A program made the position numbers and the translations under genes. Below are positions 28,795 to 37,679 of a DNA stretch of 64,000 nucleotides, piece by piece (position 1 is the first letter of the stretch; every line of letters begins with the position of its first letter). Below the pieces are notes generated by a model that did no database searches, was not told where the DNA came from, and saw only the letters and a list, made by a program, of their open reading frames with translations. The DNA is from Oceanimonas doudoroffii (lineage in GTDB: Bacteria; Pseudomonadota; Gammaproteobacteria; Enterobacterales; Aeromonadaceae). Location: NCBI RefSeq assembly GCF_002242685.1, contig NZ_NBIM01000001.1, positions 1-64,000 of the forward strand. Reading direction: 5' to 3'.

Positions 28795-30629
28795 TAAAAC
28801 TCCTGGCATTCCACACACAGCACATAGCGGCCGCGAATGTCGTTAAAGCGGGACAGTGCATTCAGCTCCCGGCCCAGCTGGTCACCGGCCGGACGCAATA
28901 CCTCGGGCAGGGCCGACTGCAGCAGGGCCTGGGCGTCGAGGTTGGAACTCATCAGCTGCTCCATCAGCAGCTCTTTGGGTGAGCGGGGCAGACGCACCCG
29001 TTTGACCCGGTATTCGGGCAGGCCGGCCAGCTCGGCGGCGCCGGCCAGGGCATCGTCCAGGTAACCGAGTTCGTCCACCAGCCCCAGCCCCTGAGCGTCG
29101 GTGCCGGTCCACACATGCCCTTGAGCGGCGGCTTCCACTTCCGCGGGGTTGAGTTTGCGGCCTTCGGCCACCAGGGTCACAAACTGCTGGTAGGTATGCT
29201 CCACACCCAGCTGGATCAGTTCCTGGGCATGGTCGGGCAGGCCGGTGGTCAGGCCGGCGCCGACAAAGTCGGTGGTGCCCACGCCGTCGGTGTTGAGGCC
29301 GAGCTTGGCCAGGGCATCCTCAAAGGTGAGAAACAGCCCGAACACGCCGATAGAGCCGGTGAGGGTGGTGGGCGCGGCATAGATTTTGTCGGCGTCGGCG
29401 GCAATCCAGTAGCCGCCGGAGGCGGCGGTGCTGCCCATGGACACCACTAGCGGTTTGCCGCTTTGCTTGAAGCGCAGCAGGGCGGCACGGATCTGCTCGG
29501 CGGCAAAGGCGCTGCCGCCGGGGCTGTCAATGCGCAGCACCAGGGCGTTGAGATCGTTGTCACGACGGGCCTGGTCAATCAGCCGGGCGAGGCGTTCGTC
29601 ACTGATGGTGTTGGGGGCCGGCTCGCCGCTCATGATGGCGCCGCTGGCGGTGATCAGGCCCACCGCCGGGGCGGTGCTGTCGGTGGGGCCCCTGTGGGCC
29701 AGGTAACGGGGCACGCTCAGGCTTTGGTAGGCGTTGGCCTGATGATCCCAGCCCGCCAGTTTGGCCACATGGCGCAACATGTCATGGCGGCTGGCCAGCC
29801 GGTCTACCAGGCCCTGCTCCAGGGCATAGCGGGCCGGGTCGCCGCCCACGGCACGAAAGCGGCTGAGCAGCAGCTCCTTGCCCGGGCTGATGTGATCGGC
29901 GGGAATATCGCGCAAGGTGCTGACGTTGTCCTGATAGTGCTGCCACAGCTGGTTCAGCCAGCGCAGGGTATCTTCCCGGCTTTCCGCCGACATGTCGTCA
30001 CGCAGGTAGGGCTCCACGAAGGATTTGTAGGTACCCACACGGAACACGTGGGGCGTGATGTCAAAGCGCTCAAAGGCCGACTTGTAATGCAGCCGGTACA
30101 CTCCCATGCCCTGAATGGTGACGGCACCGGCCGGGTTCAGCCAGATTTCGTCGGCATGGGCGGCCAGGTAATACTGCCCCTGAGTGTAATAGTCGCCCAG
30201 GGCATACACCGGTTTGCCCGAAGTCTTGAAGCCCTCCAGGGCCGCGCCGACCTCGTCCAGCCGAGTGAGGCTGGACTCGGTCATGTTCTGCAGCCTGAGC
30301 ACCACCACCTTGATGCGCTCATCGTGGCGGGCGGCGGCCAGGGCGTCCTTGATCTGCTCCAGGGTCAGCGGCGGTGGCGCGTCGTCGCCGGACAACCACT
30401 TGCTGAACAGGCGACGAGGGCCGGGTTGATCTTCCTGCTCCAGCACCGGGCCGTTAATTTCCAGGGTCAGGGCGGCGCTGGCGGGTAGGGTGGGGGCTTC
30501 CTTTTCGCCAAAGAACAGAATGAACAGGGAAACCAGGGCCAGCAGGAAAAACAGGTTGATAAACAATGCACGCAGCGCACTCAGCACTCGGCCAAGGGTG
30601 CGAAACAGCCATTTGATGGCAGACCACAT
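28794..30629 (-). CDS. sppA: signal peptide peptidase SppA (protease IV, long form)
   Basis: Inner-membrane serine protease that digests cleaved signal peptides; 611 residues (E. coli 618), the two-repeat long form. There is a single N-terminal membrane anchor (about 22-40). The Ser/Lys dyad appears as Lys202 in GTYKSF and Ser404 in TAASGGYW. Forms an operon with ansA and is divergent from ydjA, an arrangement conserved with E. coli. Confidence 0.96.
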
Positions 30630-30844
30630 AACAACGCCTTGAAAAATGAGGGTCGAATTGCTCCATTATGGCGTGAGCGCCGGCGCAATGCCACGGCCGG
30701 GCCCGGGATTCGACGCCGTCCTCACGAAAAACGGCAACCACGCGCAGGTTTGCTAACGCGAGGAAGCCGTCATGAAAATGCGTGAGGCTTTATGCCGCCT
30801 GCCCGGGCTGGTAAGGTAGCGCGGTCTCAAAACAGGAGTAAATA

Positions 30845-31402
30845 ATGGACGCACTGGAACTGTTACTGAACCGTCACTCCAATCCCCGTCTGGTGGATCC
30901 GGCCCCTGCCGGCGAGCAGCTGGACATCCTGCTCCGCGCCGCCCTGCGCGCCCCGGATCATGCCGCCCTCACACCCTGGGAATTTATCGTGTTTGAGGGC
31001 GAGCAGCGCCGGGCACTGGGTGAGGTGCTGGCCGCCGCCGCCCAGGCACAGGGTGAAAGTGAAGACGCCATCAACAAGGCCCGCAATGCGCCACTGCGCG
31101 CGCCCATGGTCATTACCGTGGTGGCCAAGGTAAAAGAACACGACAAGGTGCCGCGACTGGAGCAGGAGCTGTCTGCCGGCTGTGCCCTGATGGCCATGCA
31201 GATGGCGGCCCAGAGCCAGGGCTTTAGCGGTATCTGGCGCACCGGTTGGTTTGCCTTTGACCGGGGCGTGCACCGGGATCTGGGCCTTGAGCCGCAGGAT
31301 CAGATCGTCGGCTTTCTCTATCTGGGCACGCCGGAAGTGGAAGTACGTAAGCTGCCCGAGCGGGATCCGGCCCAGTTTGTGCGTCACTTCGGCCGCTCCT
31401 AA
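30845..31402 (+). CDS. ydjA: nitroreductase family protein YdjA
   Basis: Small flavin-dependent nitroreductase-fold protein of 185 residues, collinear with E. coli YdjA (183). The start region DALELLLNRHSNPRL and the FMN-binding RAPDHAALTPWEF are typical. The physiological substrate is unknown. An AGGAG site precedes the ATG. It is divergent from sppA across a 215-base gap and ends at a bidirectional terminator shared with mobA. Confidence 0.93.
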   Translation: MDALELLLNRHSNPRLVDPAPAGEQLDILLRAALRAPDHAALTPWEFIVFEGEQRRALGEVLAAAAQAQGESEDAINKARNAPLRAPMVITVVAKVKEHDKVPRLEQELSAGCALMAMQMAAQSQGFSGIWRTGWFAFDRGVHRDLGLEPQDQIVGFLYLGTPEVEVRKLPERDPAQFVRHFGRS

Positions 31403-31403
31403 A

Positions 31404-31431
31404 GAAAATGCCGGGTTGTCCCGGCATTTTC
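31404..31431. terminator. bidirectional terminator between ydjA and mobA
   Basis: A perfect 12-base stem GAAAATGCCGGG / CCCGGCATTTTC with a TTGT loop has A and T runs at both feet. Confidence 0.88.
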
Positions 31432-31450
31432 TGTTTATAGGGGCAGTCCT

Positions 31451-32056
31451 TCACTTGCCGCCTTCTCGGCCCTCGCCCCTTGCCTCCAGATCCATCAGGG
31501 CTTCGGGCGTATTGAGGTTGTAAAAGGCCTCGGCCTGATCGCGAAAGTCTACCGTCACCAGTTGGTGGCGTTCATACCACAGCTGCAGCTTGCGATCGCC
31601 GCCATCCAGGTAATTGCACAGGGATGGCAGCAGCGACTGGTGCATCAGCGCGGTGGCGGCATGCAGCTGGGTGCCGTCGTCGACCACGGCGATCTGGTCG
31701 TGGCGGTGCACCGCGGCACACAGCCGGGCAGCCAGATCGGCGGGCACCAGGGGGCTGTCGCAGGGCACAAACAGCACCCATTCGCTGGGGGCGTGGGTCA
31801 GCCCGGCCTCAAAGCCCGCCAGGGGGCCGGCAAAGTGGTATTCGTCATCGGTGATCACCGGGGCCAGCGCCCGGTAGTGTTCCAGGTTGCGGTTGGCATT
31901 GATCAGCACGCGACCCACCTGGGGGGCGAGCCGCTCCAGTACATGGCTGACCAGGGGGCGTCCCCACAGCGGCAACAGGCCCTTGTCGGCTCCCTGCATG
32001 CGCAGGCCCCGGCCTCCGGCCAGAATGACCGCGGTAATGTCTTTCGGATCCAGCAT
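31451..32056 (-). CDS. mobA: molybdenum cofactor guanylyltransferase MobA
   Basis: Transfers GMP from GTP to Mo-molybdopterin to form the MGD cofactor of DMSO-reductase-type enzymes. 201 residues (E. coli 194). The nucleotide-binding start VILAGGRGLRMQGADKGLLP and the metal-binding FVPCDSPLVP are intact. No mobB follows; the gene stands alone, divergent from an MFS transporter gene. The C terminus ends in a short charged tail. Confidence 0.95.
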   Translation of the reverse strand: MLDPKDITAVILAGGRGLRMQGADKGLLPLWGRPLVSHVLERLAPQVGRVLINANRNLEHYRALAPVITDDEYHFAGPLAGFEAGLTHAPSEWVLFVPCDSPLVPADLAARLCAAVHRHDQIAVVDDGTQLHAATALMHQSLLPSLCNYLDGGDRKLQLWYERHQLVTVDFRDQAEAFYNLNTPEALMDLEARGEGREGGK

Positions 32057-32222
32057 GGCCCCTTCCGTTTGAATGATTTCCTTATGAATTTTAACCCGTT
32101 ATAGCATGCCCCGAGTGGGGAGTGGTCACACAACGCGGGTTTTTAATTGCTTGAGCCGTACCGGCATCGCTTCTAACATGGCGGTTCCGTACGCCCTTTA
32201 AGAACAATAAGGTATAACAATA

Positions 32223-33431
32223 ATGAGCACTCATGCTGCCGGTGACGATCCCTTTCTCGGCCGTCCCCTGATCGCCGGCCTGGCCGTGGTGGCCCTGTTG
32301 CTGACCGCCGCCAACCTGCGCGGCGGCATTGTGGTGGTGGGCCCCCTGGTGGAGCAGATCCGTTCCAGCCTGGCCATCAGTGCCAGCGCCTTCAGCCTGC
32401 TGACCACATTGCCGCTGCTCTGCTTTGGGGTGATTTCCCTCTGTGTGCCGGCGCTGTCCCGGCGCTGGTCGCCTCAGGTGCTGGCCATCGCCGGCCTGCT
32501 GGTTATCGGCCTGGGTGTCCTGCTGCGACTGGTGAACGACTATGCGGTAGTGCTGCTGGGCACCCTGCTGCTGGGGGCGGCCATTGCCCTGCTCAATGTA
32601 CTGATCCCCGGCCTGGTCAAGGCGTTCTTTCCCCGCAAGGTGGGGCTGATGACCGGGCTTTACTCGGTGACCCTGAGTGTCGGCGCCGGCATGGGCGTTT
32701 ATCTGGCGGTGCCGCTGCTGGAGCGGTTCGGCCACTGGCATTATCCGGTGGCGCTGTGGGCGGTGCTGCCGCTGCTGTGCACCCTGTTCTGGCTGCCCAT
32801 GCTCAGGGTCGAGGGCGTGGGGCGGCCGGCCAATCCGGTGAGGGTGAGCCTGTGGCGTGACAAGCTGGCCTGGGCCATTACCTGTTACATGGGATTGCAG
32901 TCGTTCTACTTCTATTCCATGGCCACCTGGATGCCCAAAATGCTGCTGGAAAGCGGCCTGGACGCCCATGATGCCGGTACCGCCACCGCGCTTATCAACC
33001 TGGTCAGCATTCCGTTCAACTTTCTGGTGCCCATCATGGCGGCGCGCCTGGCCAGTCAGCGGCGGCTGGTGCTGGGCATTTTTCTCGCGTCCTTTACCGG
33101 CCTGATAGGGCTGTGGTGGCAACCGGCCATGGCGCCGCTGCTGTGGGCTTCGCTGGTGGGCGTGGGCTGCGGCGGTGCATTAAGCCTGGCGCTGTCGCTC
33201 TTCGTGCTGCGCGCCGCCAATACCGCCCAGGCCACGGCGCTGTCGGCCATGGCCCAGAGCATCGGCTACCTGCTGGCGGCCTCGGGGCCGGTGGTGTTGG
33301 GCATGATGCGGGATGTGGAAGGCGCCTGGCAGGGCGCCCTGCTGCTGATGATGGCGTTGCAATGCCTGCAGCTGGGCTGTGGCTGGTATGCCGCCCGCCC
33401 CGCCAAGGTGGTGCCCGATCAGCAAAAATAG
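32223..33431 (+). CDS. MFS transporter, CynX/NimT family
   Basis: Twelve-helix inner-membrane carrier of 402 residues, beginning with a short cytosolic tail and an AANLRGGIVVVGPLVEQI first-helix region typical of the cyanate/2-nitroimidazole (CynX/NimT, YeaN) branch of the major facilitator superfamily. Substrate unknown. No cyanase or dedicated regulator is next to it. It shares a 166-base divergent gap with mobA. Confidence 0.85.
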   Translation: MSTHAAGDDPFLGRPLIAGLAVVALLLTAANLRGGIVVVGPLVEQIRSSLAISASAFSLLTTLPLLCFGVISLCVPALSRRWSPQVLAIAGLLVIGLGVLLRLVNDYAVVLLGTLLLGAAIALLNVLIPGLVKAFFPRKVGLMTGLYSVTLSVGAGMGVYLAVPLLERFGHWHYPVALWAVLPLLCTLFWLPMLRVEGVGRPANPVRVSLWRDKLAWAITCYMGLQSFYFYSMATWMPKMLLESGLDAHDAGTATALINLVSIPFNFLVPIMAARLASQRRLVLGIFLASFTGLIGLWWQPAMAPLLWASLVGVGCGGALSLALSLFVLRAANTAQATALSAMAQSIGYLLAASGPVVLGMMRDVEGAWQGALLLMMALQCLQLGCGWYAARPAKVVPDQQK

Positions 33432-33483
33432 CGCCTTGTTGCCAACCGGCTAGACTTTGCCGGACAACAACAAGGAGCACCTC

Positions 33484-34323
33484 ATGAAACCCTTTCCCGT
33501 GTTGCTGCCCCTGCTTTGGCTGGGGCAGCCGGTTTCGGCCTCGGCCGAGGCACCCCCATTGCAACTGGCGGCGGAGCATGCCCCCCATCACAACCCCGCC
33601 GATTACCTGGTGAGCGAAAAGCTCGACGGGGTACGGGCATACTGGAACGGCCACCGGCTGATATCCCGGGGCGGCCATGTTTTTGCGGCTCCCGACTGGT
33701 TTGTGGCGGGTTTTCCCGCCACGCCCCTGGACGGTGAACTCTGGCTCGGTCGGGGTCGCTTTGACGCCTTGTCGGCGGCGGTGCGCCGCCTTGAGCCGGT
33801 TGCGCGGGAGTGGCGGGCCATTCGCTTTATGGTGTTTGACCTGCCCGCCAGCACCTTGCCCTTTGAAGGACGGCTGGCGGCCCTGCAGTCCCTGTTCAGG
33901 GAGGTCAACACCCCTTATCTGCACCTGCTTGAGCAACATCGGGTGGCCGATGCGGCCGCCCTGGCGGCCAGGCTCGACAAGGTCACCGCCGAGGGGGGCG
34001 AAGGCCTGATGCTGCGCCACCGCCGAGGCCGCTATGTTCCCGGCCGCAACCAGGAATTGCTCAAGCTCAAACATTTTCAGGACGCCGAGGCCACCGTGCT
34101 GGCGGTGCTGCCGGGGCAGGGAAAATATGCCGGCATGATGGGGGCCCTGCTGGTGGAGACCCCCGATGGTCGGCGCTTTAAACTGGGCACCGGCTTCAGT
34201 GATGACGAGCGCAGCCATCCGCCGCTCCCCGGTGTGGTGGTGACCTACCGTTACCGGGGCGAAACCACCACCGGCCTGCCGCGCTTTGCCAGCTTCTGGC
34301 GAATACGCGATGACATGCCCTGA
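33484..34323 (+). CDS. exported ATP-dependent DNA ligase (Lig E type)
   Basis: Minimal ATP-dependent DNA ligase of 279 residues with a signal peptide (hydrophobic core about 5-18, cleavage near VSASA, residue 21), so the mature enzyme is probably periplasmic. The adenylated lysine is Lys46 in EKLDGVR. The later motifs GEGLMLRH and LLKLKHFQ complete the nucleotidyltransferase domain, and a short OB domain follows. Homologues in Vibrio, Haemophilus and Neisseria are known as Lig E or periplasmic ligases and may act on incoming or extracellular DNA. The start at 33484 has an AAGGAG site. Confidence 0.92.
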   Translation: MKPFPVLLPLLWLGQPVSASAEAPPLQLAAEHAPHHNPADYLVSEKLDGVRAYWNGHRLISRGGHVFAAPDWFVAGFPATPLDGELWLGRGRFDALSAAVRRLEPVAREWRAIRFMVFDLPASTLPFEGRLAALQSLFREVNTPYLHLLEQHRVADAAALAARLDKVTAEGGEGLMLRHRRGRYVPGRNQELLKLKHFQDAEATVLAVLPGQGKYAGMMGALLVETPDGRRFKLGTGFSDDERSHPPLPGVVVTYRYRGETTTGLPRFASFWRIRDDMP

Positions 34324-34389
34324 TACTGGTGTCTGCATTCCTGCCGCAGTAAAGTGAAGCGGATACGGATTACGGTAAGGAAACGACCT

Positions 34390-35169
34390 TTGTGTTTAAT
34401 CGCCTTTGACTGGCAGCCGGCCAGTCCCCGGTTGTTGTTGCTGGCCAACCGGGACGAGTTTTATGCCCGACCCACGGCTCCCGCCGGCTGGTGGCCGGAG
34501 CAGCCGGCGCTCTGGGCCGGGCGGGATCTGCAGGCCGGTGGCACCTGGCTGGGGCTGACCGCCGCCGGGCGCTTTGCGGCCCTCACCAACTATCGTGAAG
34601 GCGAGCCCCGGGCGGGCCGGCGCAGCCGGGGAGAACTGGTCAGCGGTTTTCTCACCGGTGAGCAGACGCCCGCCGGCTACCTAAGGCGGGTACTGGCTCA
34701 GGGTGAAGAGTATGCCGGTTTTAACCTGCTGGTCGGTGATCTGCGGGCCGGAGAGCTGCACTATGGCGGCAATCGGCCGGGGGGCGAGCCGCGCGCACTG
34801 CAGGCCGGGCGTTATGGCTTGTCCAACGGACTGCTGAATACTCCCTGGCCCAAGACCGAGCGACTGAAATGCGGCCTGAGCGGCCTGAGTGCGGGCGATG
34901 AAGAGGGCGCGCTGGCGCTGCTGAGCGACACCACCACGGCTCCCGATGCCGCCCTGCCCATGACCGGCGTGCCCCTGGAGCTGGAACGCCGCTTGTCTTC
35001 GGTATTTATTGGCGGTGAAGATTACGGCACCCGGGCCCAGACGGTGCTGAGCCTGGAGAACGGCCAAGTGCGCATTCTGGAGCAGGGGCGGGGGCCTCAT
35101 GGCCGCCTGCTGGAAACGCGGCGGGCCGAATGGCGGCTGGCGTCCGTCGAGCGAATGCGCCATGCCTGA
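34390..35169 (+). CDS. NRDE/TANGO2-family protein
   Basis: A 259-residue NRDE (DUF833) protein with the name-giving motif ANRDEF near residue 20 and the conserved NYRE and GLSNGLLNTPWPK regions. I choose a TTG start at 34390: it places the family-invariant cysteine at position 2 (MCLIAF pattern) and has AAGGA at 34377-34381, 8 bases away. A frame open 12 codons further upstream would bury this N terminus. The human homologue TANGO2 is linked to lipid and haem handling; the bacterial role is unknown. Confidence 0.85.
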   Translation: MCLIAFDWQPASPRLLLLANRDEFYARPTAPAGWWPEQPALWAGRDLQAGGTWLGLTAAGRFAALTNYREGEPRAGRRSRGELVSGFLTGEQTPAGYLRRVLAQGEEYAGFNLLVGDLRAGELHYGGNRPGGEPRALQAGRYGLSNGLLNTPWPKTERLKCGLSGLSAGDEEGALALLSDTTTAPDAALPMTGVPLELERRLSSVFIGGEDYGTRAQTVLSLENGQVRILEQGRGPHGRLLETRRAEWRLASVERMRHA

Positions 35170-35216
35170 GGTTGAAGCGCGCCCTGACGCCACCATTACG
35201 GCGGCGCGTGATTCCG

Positions 35217-36158
35217 TTACCCTATGTGTGCCAGCAGGGCGTCCAGATCATTGTGAATATGTCGCTCGTCCACACAGCGGGCGAGGTGTTCATTGACAAA
35301 GCGCACAAAGTTGGCGGCGGGGTAGGGCAGGCGGCGGTTGCCGTGGCACACCAGATACCAGTAACTGCCCAGGGGAAATCCGGGCACCGCCGGGCGGCCC
35401 AGCCGGTGTTGGCCTTCCATCAGGGTATGCTCCGACAGCACCGCCAGCCCCAGGCCCTGCTCCACACTCATGCGAATGACCTCATTGCTCTCTATCTGCA
35501 TCACCCGCTTCAGCTGCAGGTTGCGGCTGCGCAGCCACTCTTCAAACACCAGCCGGGTAGCACTGCCCGGTTCCCGCAATAGAAAGCGTTCGTTCAGCAG
35601 CGCCGCAAAGTCGGTTGGCGGCCGTTGCAGCGCCCAGTGGTCCGGCGGGGTCAGCAGCACCAGCGGGTTGTGAATAAAGCGCGCGCTCAGGGTGTGCTCG
35701 CCAGCAGGCGGATGGCTGAACAGGTAGAGATCATCCTGCTGGTGACGGTGGCGCTCCAGAATGTAGCCCCGGTTGCCCACGCTGATGGACACCTCCACTC
35801 CCGGAAACTGACGGTTAAAGGGGCCCAGCAGGCGCGGCAATATGTATTTGGCGGTGGTGACCACGCCAATGCTGAAGCCGCCGCGGGTACCCTGACGGGC
35901 ATCCTGCAGAAAGCCGCCAAAATCCTCAAAGCGGGACAGGGCGTCAAGGGCGGCGTGGTAGAGCTCGGTGCCGATAAAGGTGGGTTTCATGTGCGTATCG
36001 AGCAACGGCTCGCCCACCGCCTCGGCCAGGCGTTTGAGCTGTTGCGAGACCGTGGGCTGGGTCAGGTGCAGCTGGGCCGCGGCCCGGGACACCGAGCCCA
36101 GCCGCACCACGGCCACATACACCTGCAGCAGGCGAAAGGTCAGGTGGCGAACATTCAT
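35217..36158 (-). CDS. LysR-family regulator, CbbR-like
   Basis: Transcription regulator of 313 residues with an N-terminal winged helix (about 5-64, including GSVSRAAAQLHLTQPTVSQQLKRL) and a type 2 periplasmic-binding effector domain (about 90-300). The stretch GVVTTAKYILPRLLGPF resembles the CbbR branch that controls CO2 fixation and bicarbonate-related genes. It is divergent from an SbtA-type bicarbonate transporter gene, its likely target. No Rubisco genes are in the window. Confidence 0.88.
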   Translation of the reverse strand: MNVRHLTFRLLQVYVAVVRLGSVSRAAAQLHLTQPTVSQQLKRLAEAVGEPLLDTHMKPTFIGTELYHAALDALSRFEDFGGFLQDARQGTRGGFSIGVVTTAKYILPRLLGPFNRQFPGVEVSISVGNRGYILERHRHQQDDLYLFSHPPAGEHTLSARFIHNPLVLLTPPDHWALQRPPTDFAALLNERFLLREPGSATRLVFEEWLRSRNLQLKRVMQIESNEVIRMSVEQGLGLAVLSEHTLMEGQHRLGRPAVPGFPLGSYWYLVCHGNRRLPYPAANFVRFVNEHLARCVDERHIHNDLDALLAHIG

Positions 36159-36353
36159 GGATAATTATCTATGTAGGACTTAATTAACATTTATTGGTAA
36201 CTATAGCGCCGGCGACGCACAATGTCCCGACTTGTCAAACTCGGCTTCGGCCGGCACTCGTTTACAGCCCGTTTTCTTCCATGCCGGCAGGCCGTTGGTC
36301 CTGTCGCGGGCACGGCTGTGCGTGTTGCCTGCAACAACAAAAGAGGAATGAGA
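36159..36353. promoter_or_regulatory. divergent LysR/SbtA-type control region
   Basis: The 195-base gap has an A/T-rich patch next to the lysR start with several T-N-A triplets and inverted-repeat character (around 36160-36205). This is the usual form of a LysR operator. The exact site cannot be fixed by eye. Confidence 0.4.
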
Positions 36354-37286
36354 ATGCCGGATATAGTAGTGGCGTTTTTTGCGCTGGGCGTGGTGGCGGG
36401 GCTGGCCCGCTCGGATTTGCAGGTGCCCAAGGCGGCTTACGATACGCTGGGGATTCTGCTGATGCTGACCATCGGCTTTAAAGGTGGACTGGCGCTGCAT
36501 GGCAACCTGCATTGGCAACTGGTGCCGGAGTTGCTGGCGGTGGCGTCGCTGGGGGTGGTGATTCCGCTGTTGTGTTATCCGCTGGCACGCCGGCTGCTGC
36601 GCCTGGATCAGGCCAACAGCGCCAGCCTGGCGGCCCACTACGGCTCGGTGAGTGCCGGCACCTTTGCGGTGGCGCTGGCCTATGCCCAGACCCTGCAGCT
36701 GGAAATCGCCCCGGAAACCACCCTCTACCTGGTGTTGCTGGAATTGCCCGCCATCATAGTGGCCATTTCCCTGTATAAACGGTTGGCGGGGCAGAGTGAT
36801 GGCGCAAGTCACGGCAGCGTATGGCACGAGGCTCTCACCAGCCGGGGCGTGGTGTTGCTGACCGGTGGCGTGCTTATCGGTTATTTTTATGGCCCCGAGC
36901 GGGCGGCACCGGTGAGTGAGCTGTTTATTCATGCCTTCAAGGCGCTGCTGGCGCTGTTTTTGCTGGAAATGGGCCTGTGTGCCGCCAAGGCGCTCACGCC
37001 CATCCCCTGGCGGCGCTGGCCGGTGATGCTGTTTGCCCTGGTCGCCCCCCTGGTGCTGGCCAGCCTGGGCGCCTTTGCCGCCACGGCCCTGGAGCTGCCG
37101 GCGGGCAGTGCGCTGATCCTGGTGGCGCTGGTGGCCAGTGCGTCCTATATCGCCGCCCCGGCGGCCATCGGCGCCGCCATTGAAAAGGCCGACATCGGCC
37201 TCGCCATGCTGGCGTCGCTGGCGGTGACCTTTCCCTTTAACGTGCTGGTGGGCATACCCCTCTATGCCCGCTGGCTGGCGGCCTGA
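36354..37286 (+). CDS. sodium-dependent bicarbonate transporter family (SbtA/DUF897) permease
   Basis: Integral membrane protein of 310 residues with about ten hydrophobic segments, in two similar halves, matching the SbtA family of sodium/bicarbonate symporters (for example the region GFKGGLALHGN and AHYGSVSAGTFAVAL). The start at 36354 lies 6 bases after AGAGGA; an ATG at 36348 overlaps that site and is less likely. Divergent from a CbbR-like LysR gene, so bicarbonate uptake under carbon limitation is a fair inference. No SbtB PII-like partner follows. A palindromic element follows directly. Confidence 0.87.
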   Translation: MPDIVVAFFALGVVAGLARSDLQVPKAAYDTLGILLMLTIGFKGGLALHGNLHWQLVPELLAVASLGVVIPLLCYPLARRLLRLDQANSASLAAHYGSVSAGTFAVALAYAQTLQLEIAPETTLYLVLLELPAIIVAISLYKRLAGQSDGASHGSVWHEALTSRGVVLLTGGVLIGYFYGPERAAPVSELFIHAFKALLALFLLEMGLCAAKALTPIPWRRWPVMLFALVAPLVLASLGAFAATALELPAGSALILVALVASASYIAAPAAIGAAIEKADIGLAMLASLAVTFPFNVLVGIPLYARWLAA

Positions 37287-37300
37287 TACACACAGCATGC

Positions 37301-37464
37301 GAAGCAACAGCGCGGTTGCACTTCACGACACGCTCCAAGCCCATCCGTGGGACGCTCGTCAAATGCATCTGACCGCCATGGATGGCGGGAATGCCGAAAA
37401 TGCAGGAGCAACTTTTCGGCTCTGGAATTTGACGGTCGGCTACGGCAATCCCCGCTGCTGCTTC
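37301..37464. repeat. dispersed palindromic element, copy 2
   Basis: A 164-base element with imperfect inverted ends (GAAGCAACAGCGCGG at 37301 and CCCCGCTGCTGCTTC ending at 37464). Blocks 37327-37358 and 37430-37464 match copy 1 (14755-14868) at 28 of 32 and 31 of 35 bases. The middle is about 50 bases longer than in copy 1. It lies between the convergent SbtA-type and SSS genes. Confidence 0.85.
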
Positions 37465-37500
37465 GTGAAGCTAATGAATCGTTTGCCTTCGTTTGATTAC

Positions 37501-37531
37501 AAAAAAAGCGGACCTCAAGGGTCCGCTTTTT
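37501..37531 (-). terminator. rho-independent terminator of the SSS transporter operon
   Basis: The stem AAAAGCGGACC / GGTCCGCTTTT with a short loop. In the minus direction it ends in a run of T residues. Confidence 0.87.
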
Positions 37532-37546
37532 GCTCTCTGCGGTGGC

Positions 37547-37678
37547 TCACACCAGCTCGCGGTTTTCCTTCCTGGCGGCGACGATGTCTTTCCATACGCC
37601 GCGGCAGATCATGATCAATACCCAGAGGGTGAGGGCGGGCCAGATCAGAATATAGGCCCCCAGGGTCAGTTCGCTCAT
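37547..37678 (-). CDS. small accessory subunit of an SSS-family symporter
   Basis: A 43-residue membrane peptide with one hydrophobic helix (about 6-26, AYILIWPALTLWVLIMICRG) and a charged C-terminal tail (KDIVAARKENRELV). Its ATG comes one base after the stop of the symporter gene, with a GGAG site inside that gene, so it is translationally coupled. Such tiny partners encoded behind SSS symporters are known as putative transporter small subunits. Role not established. The frame is open upstream but only as overlap with the symporter gene. Confidence 0.8.
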   Translation of the reverse strand: MSELTLGAYILIWPALTLWVLIMICRGVWKDIVAARKENRELV

Positions 37679-37679
37679 A

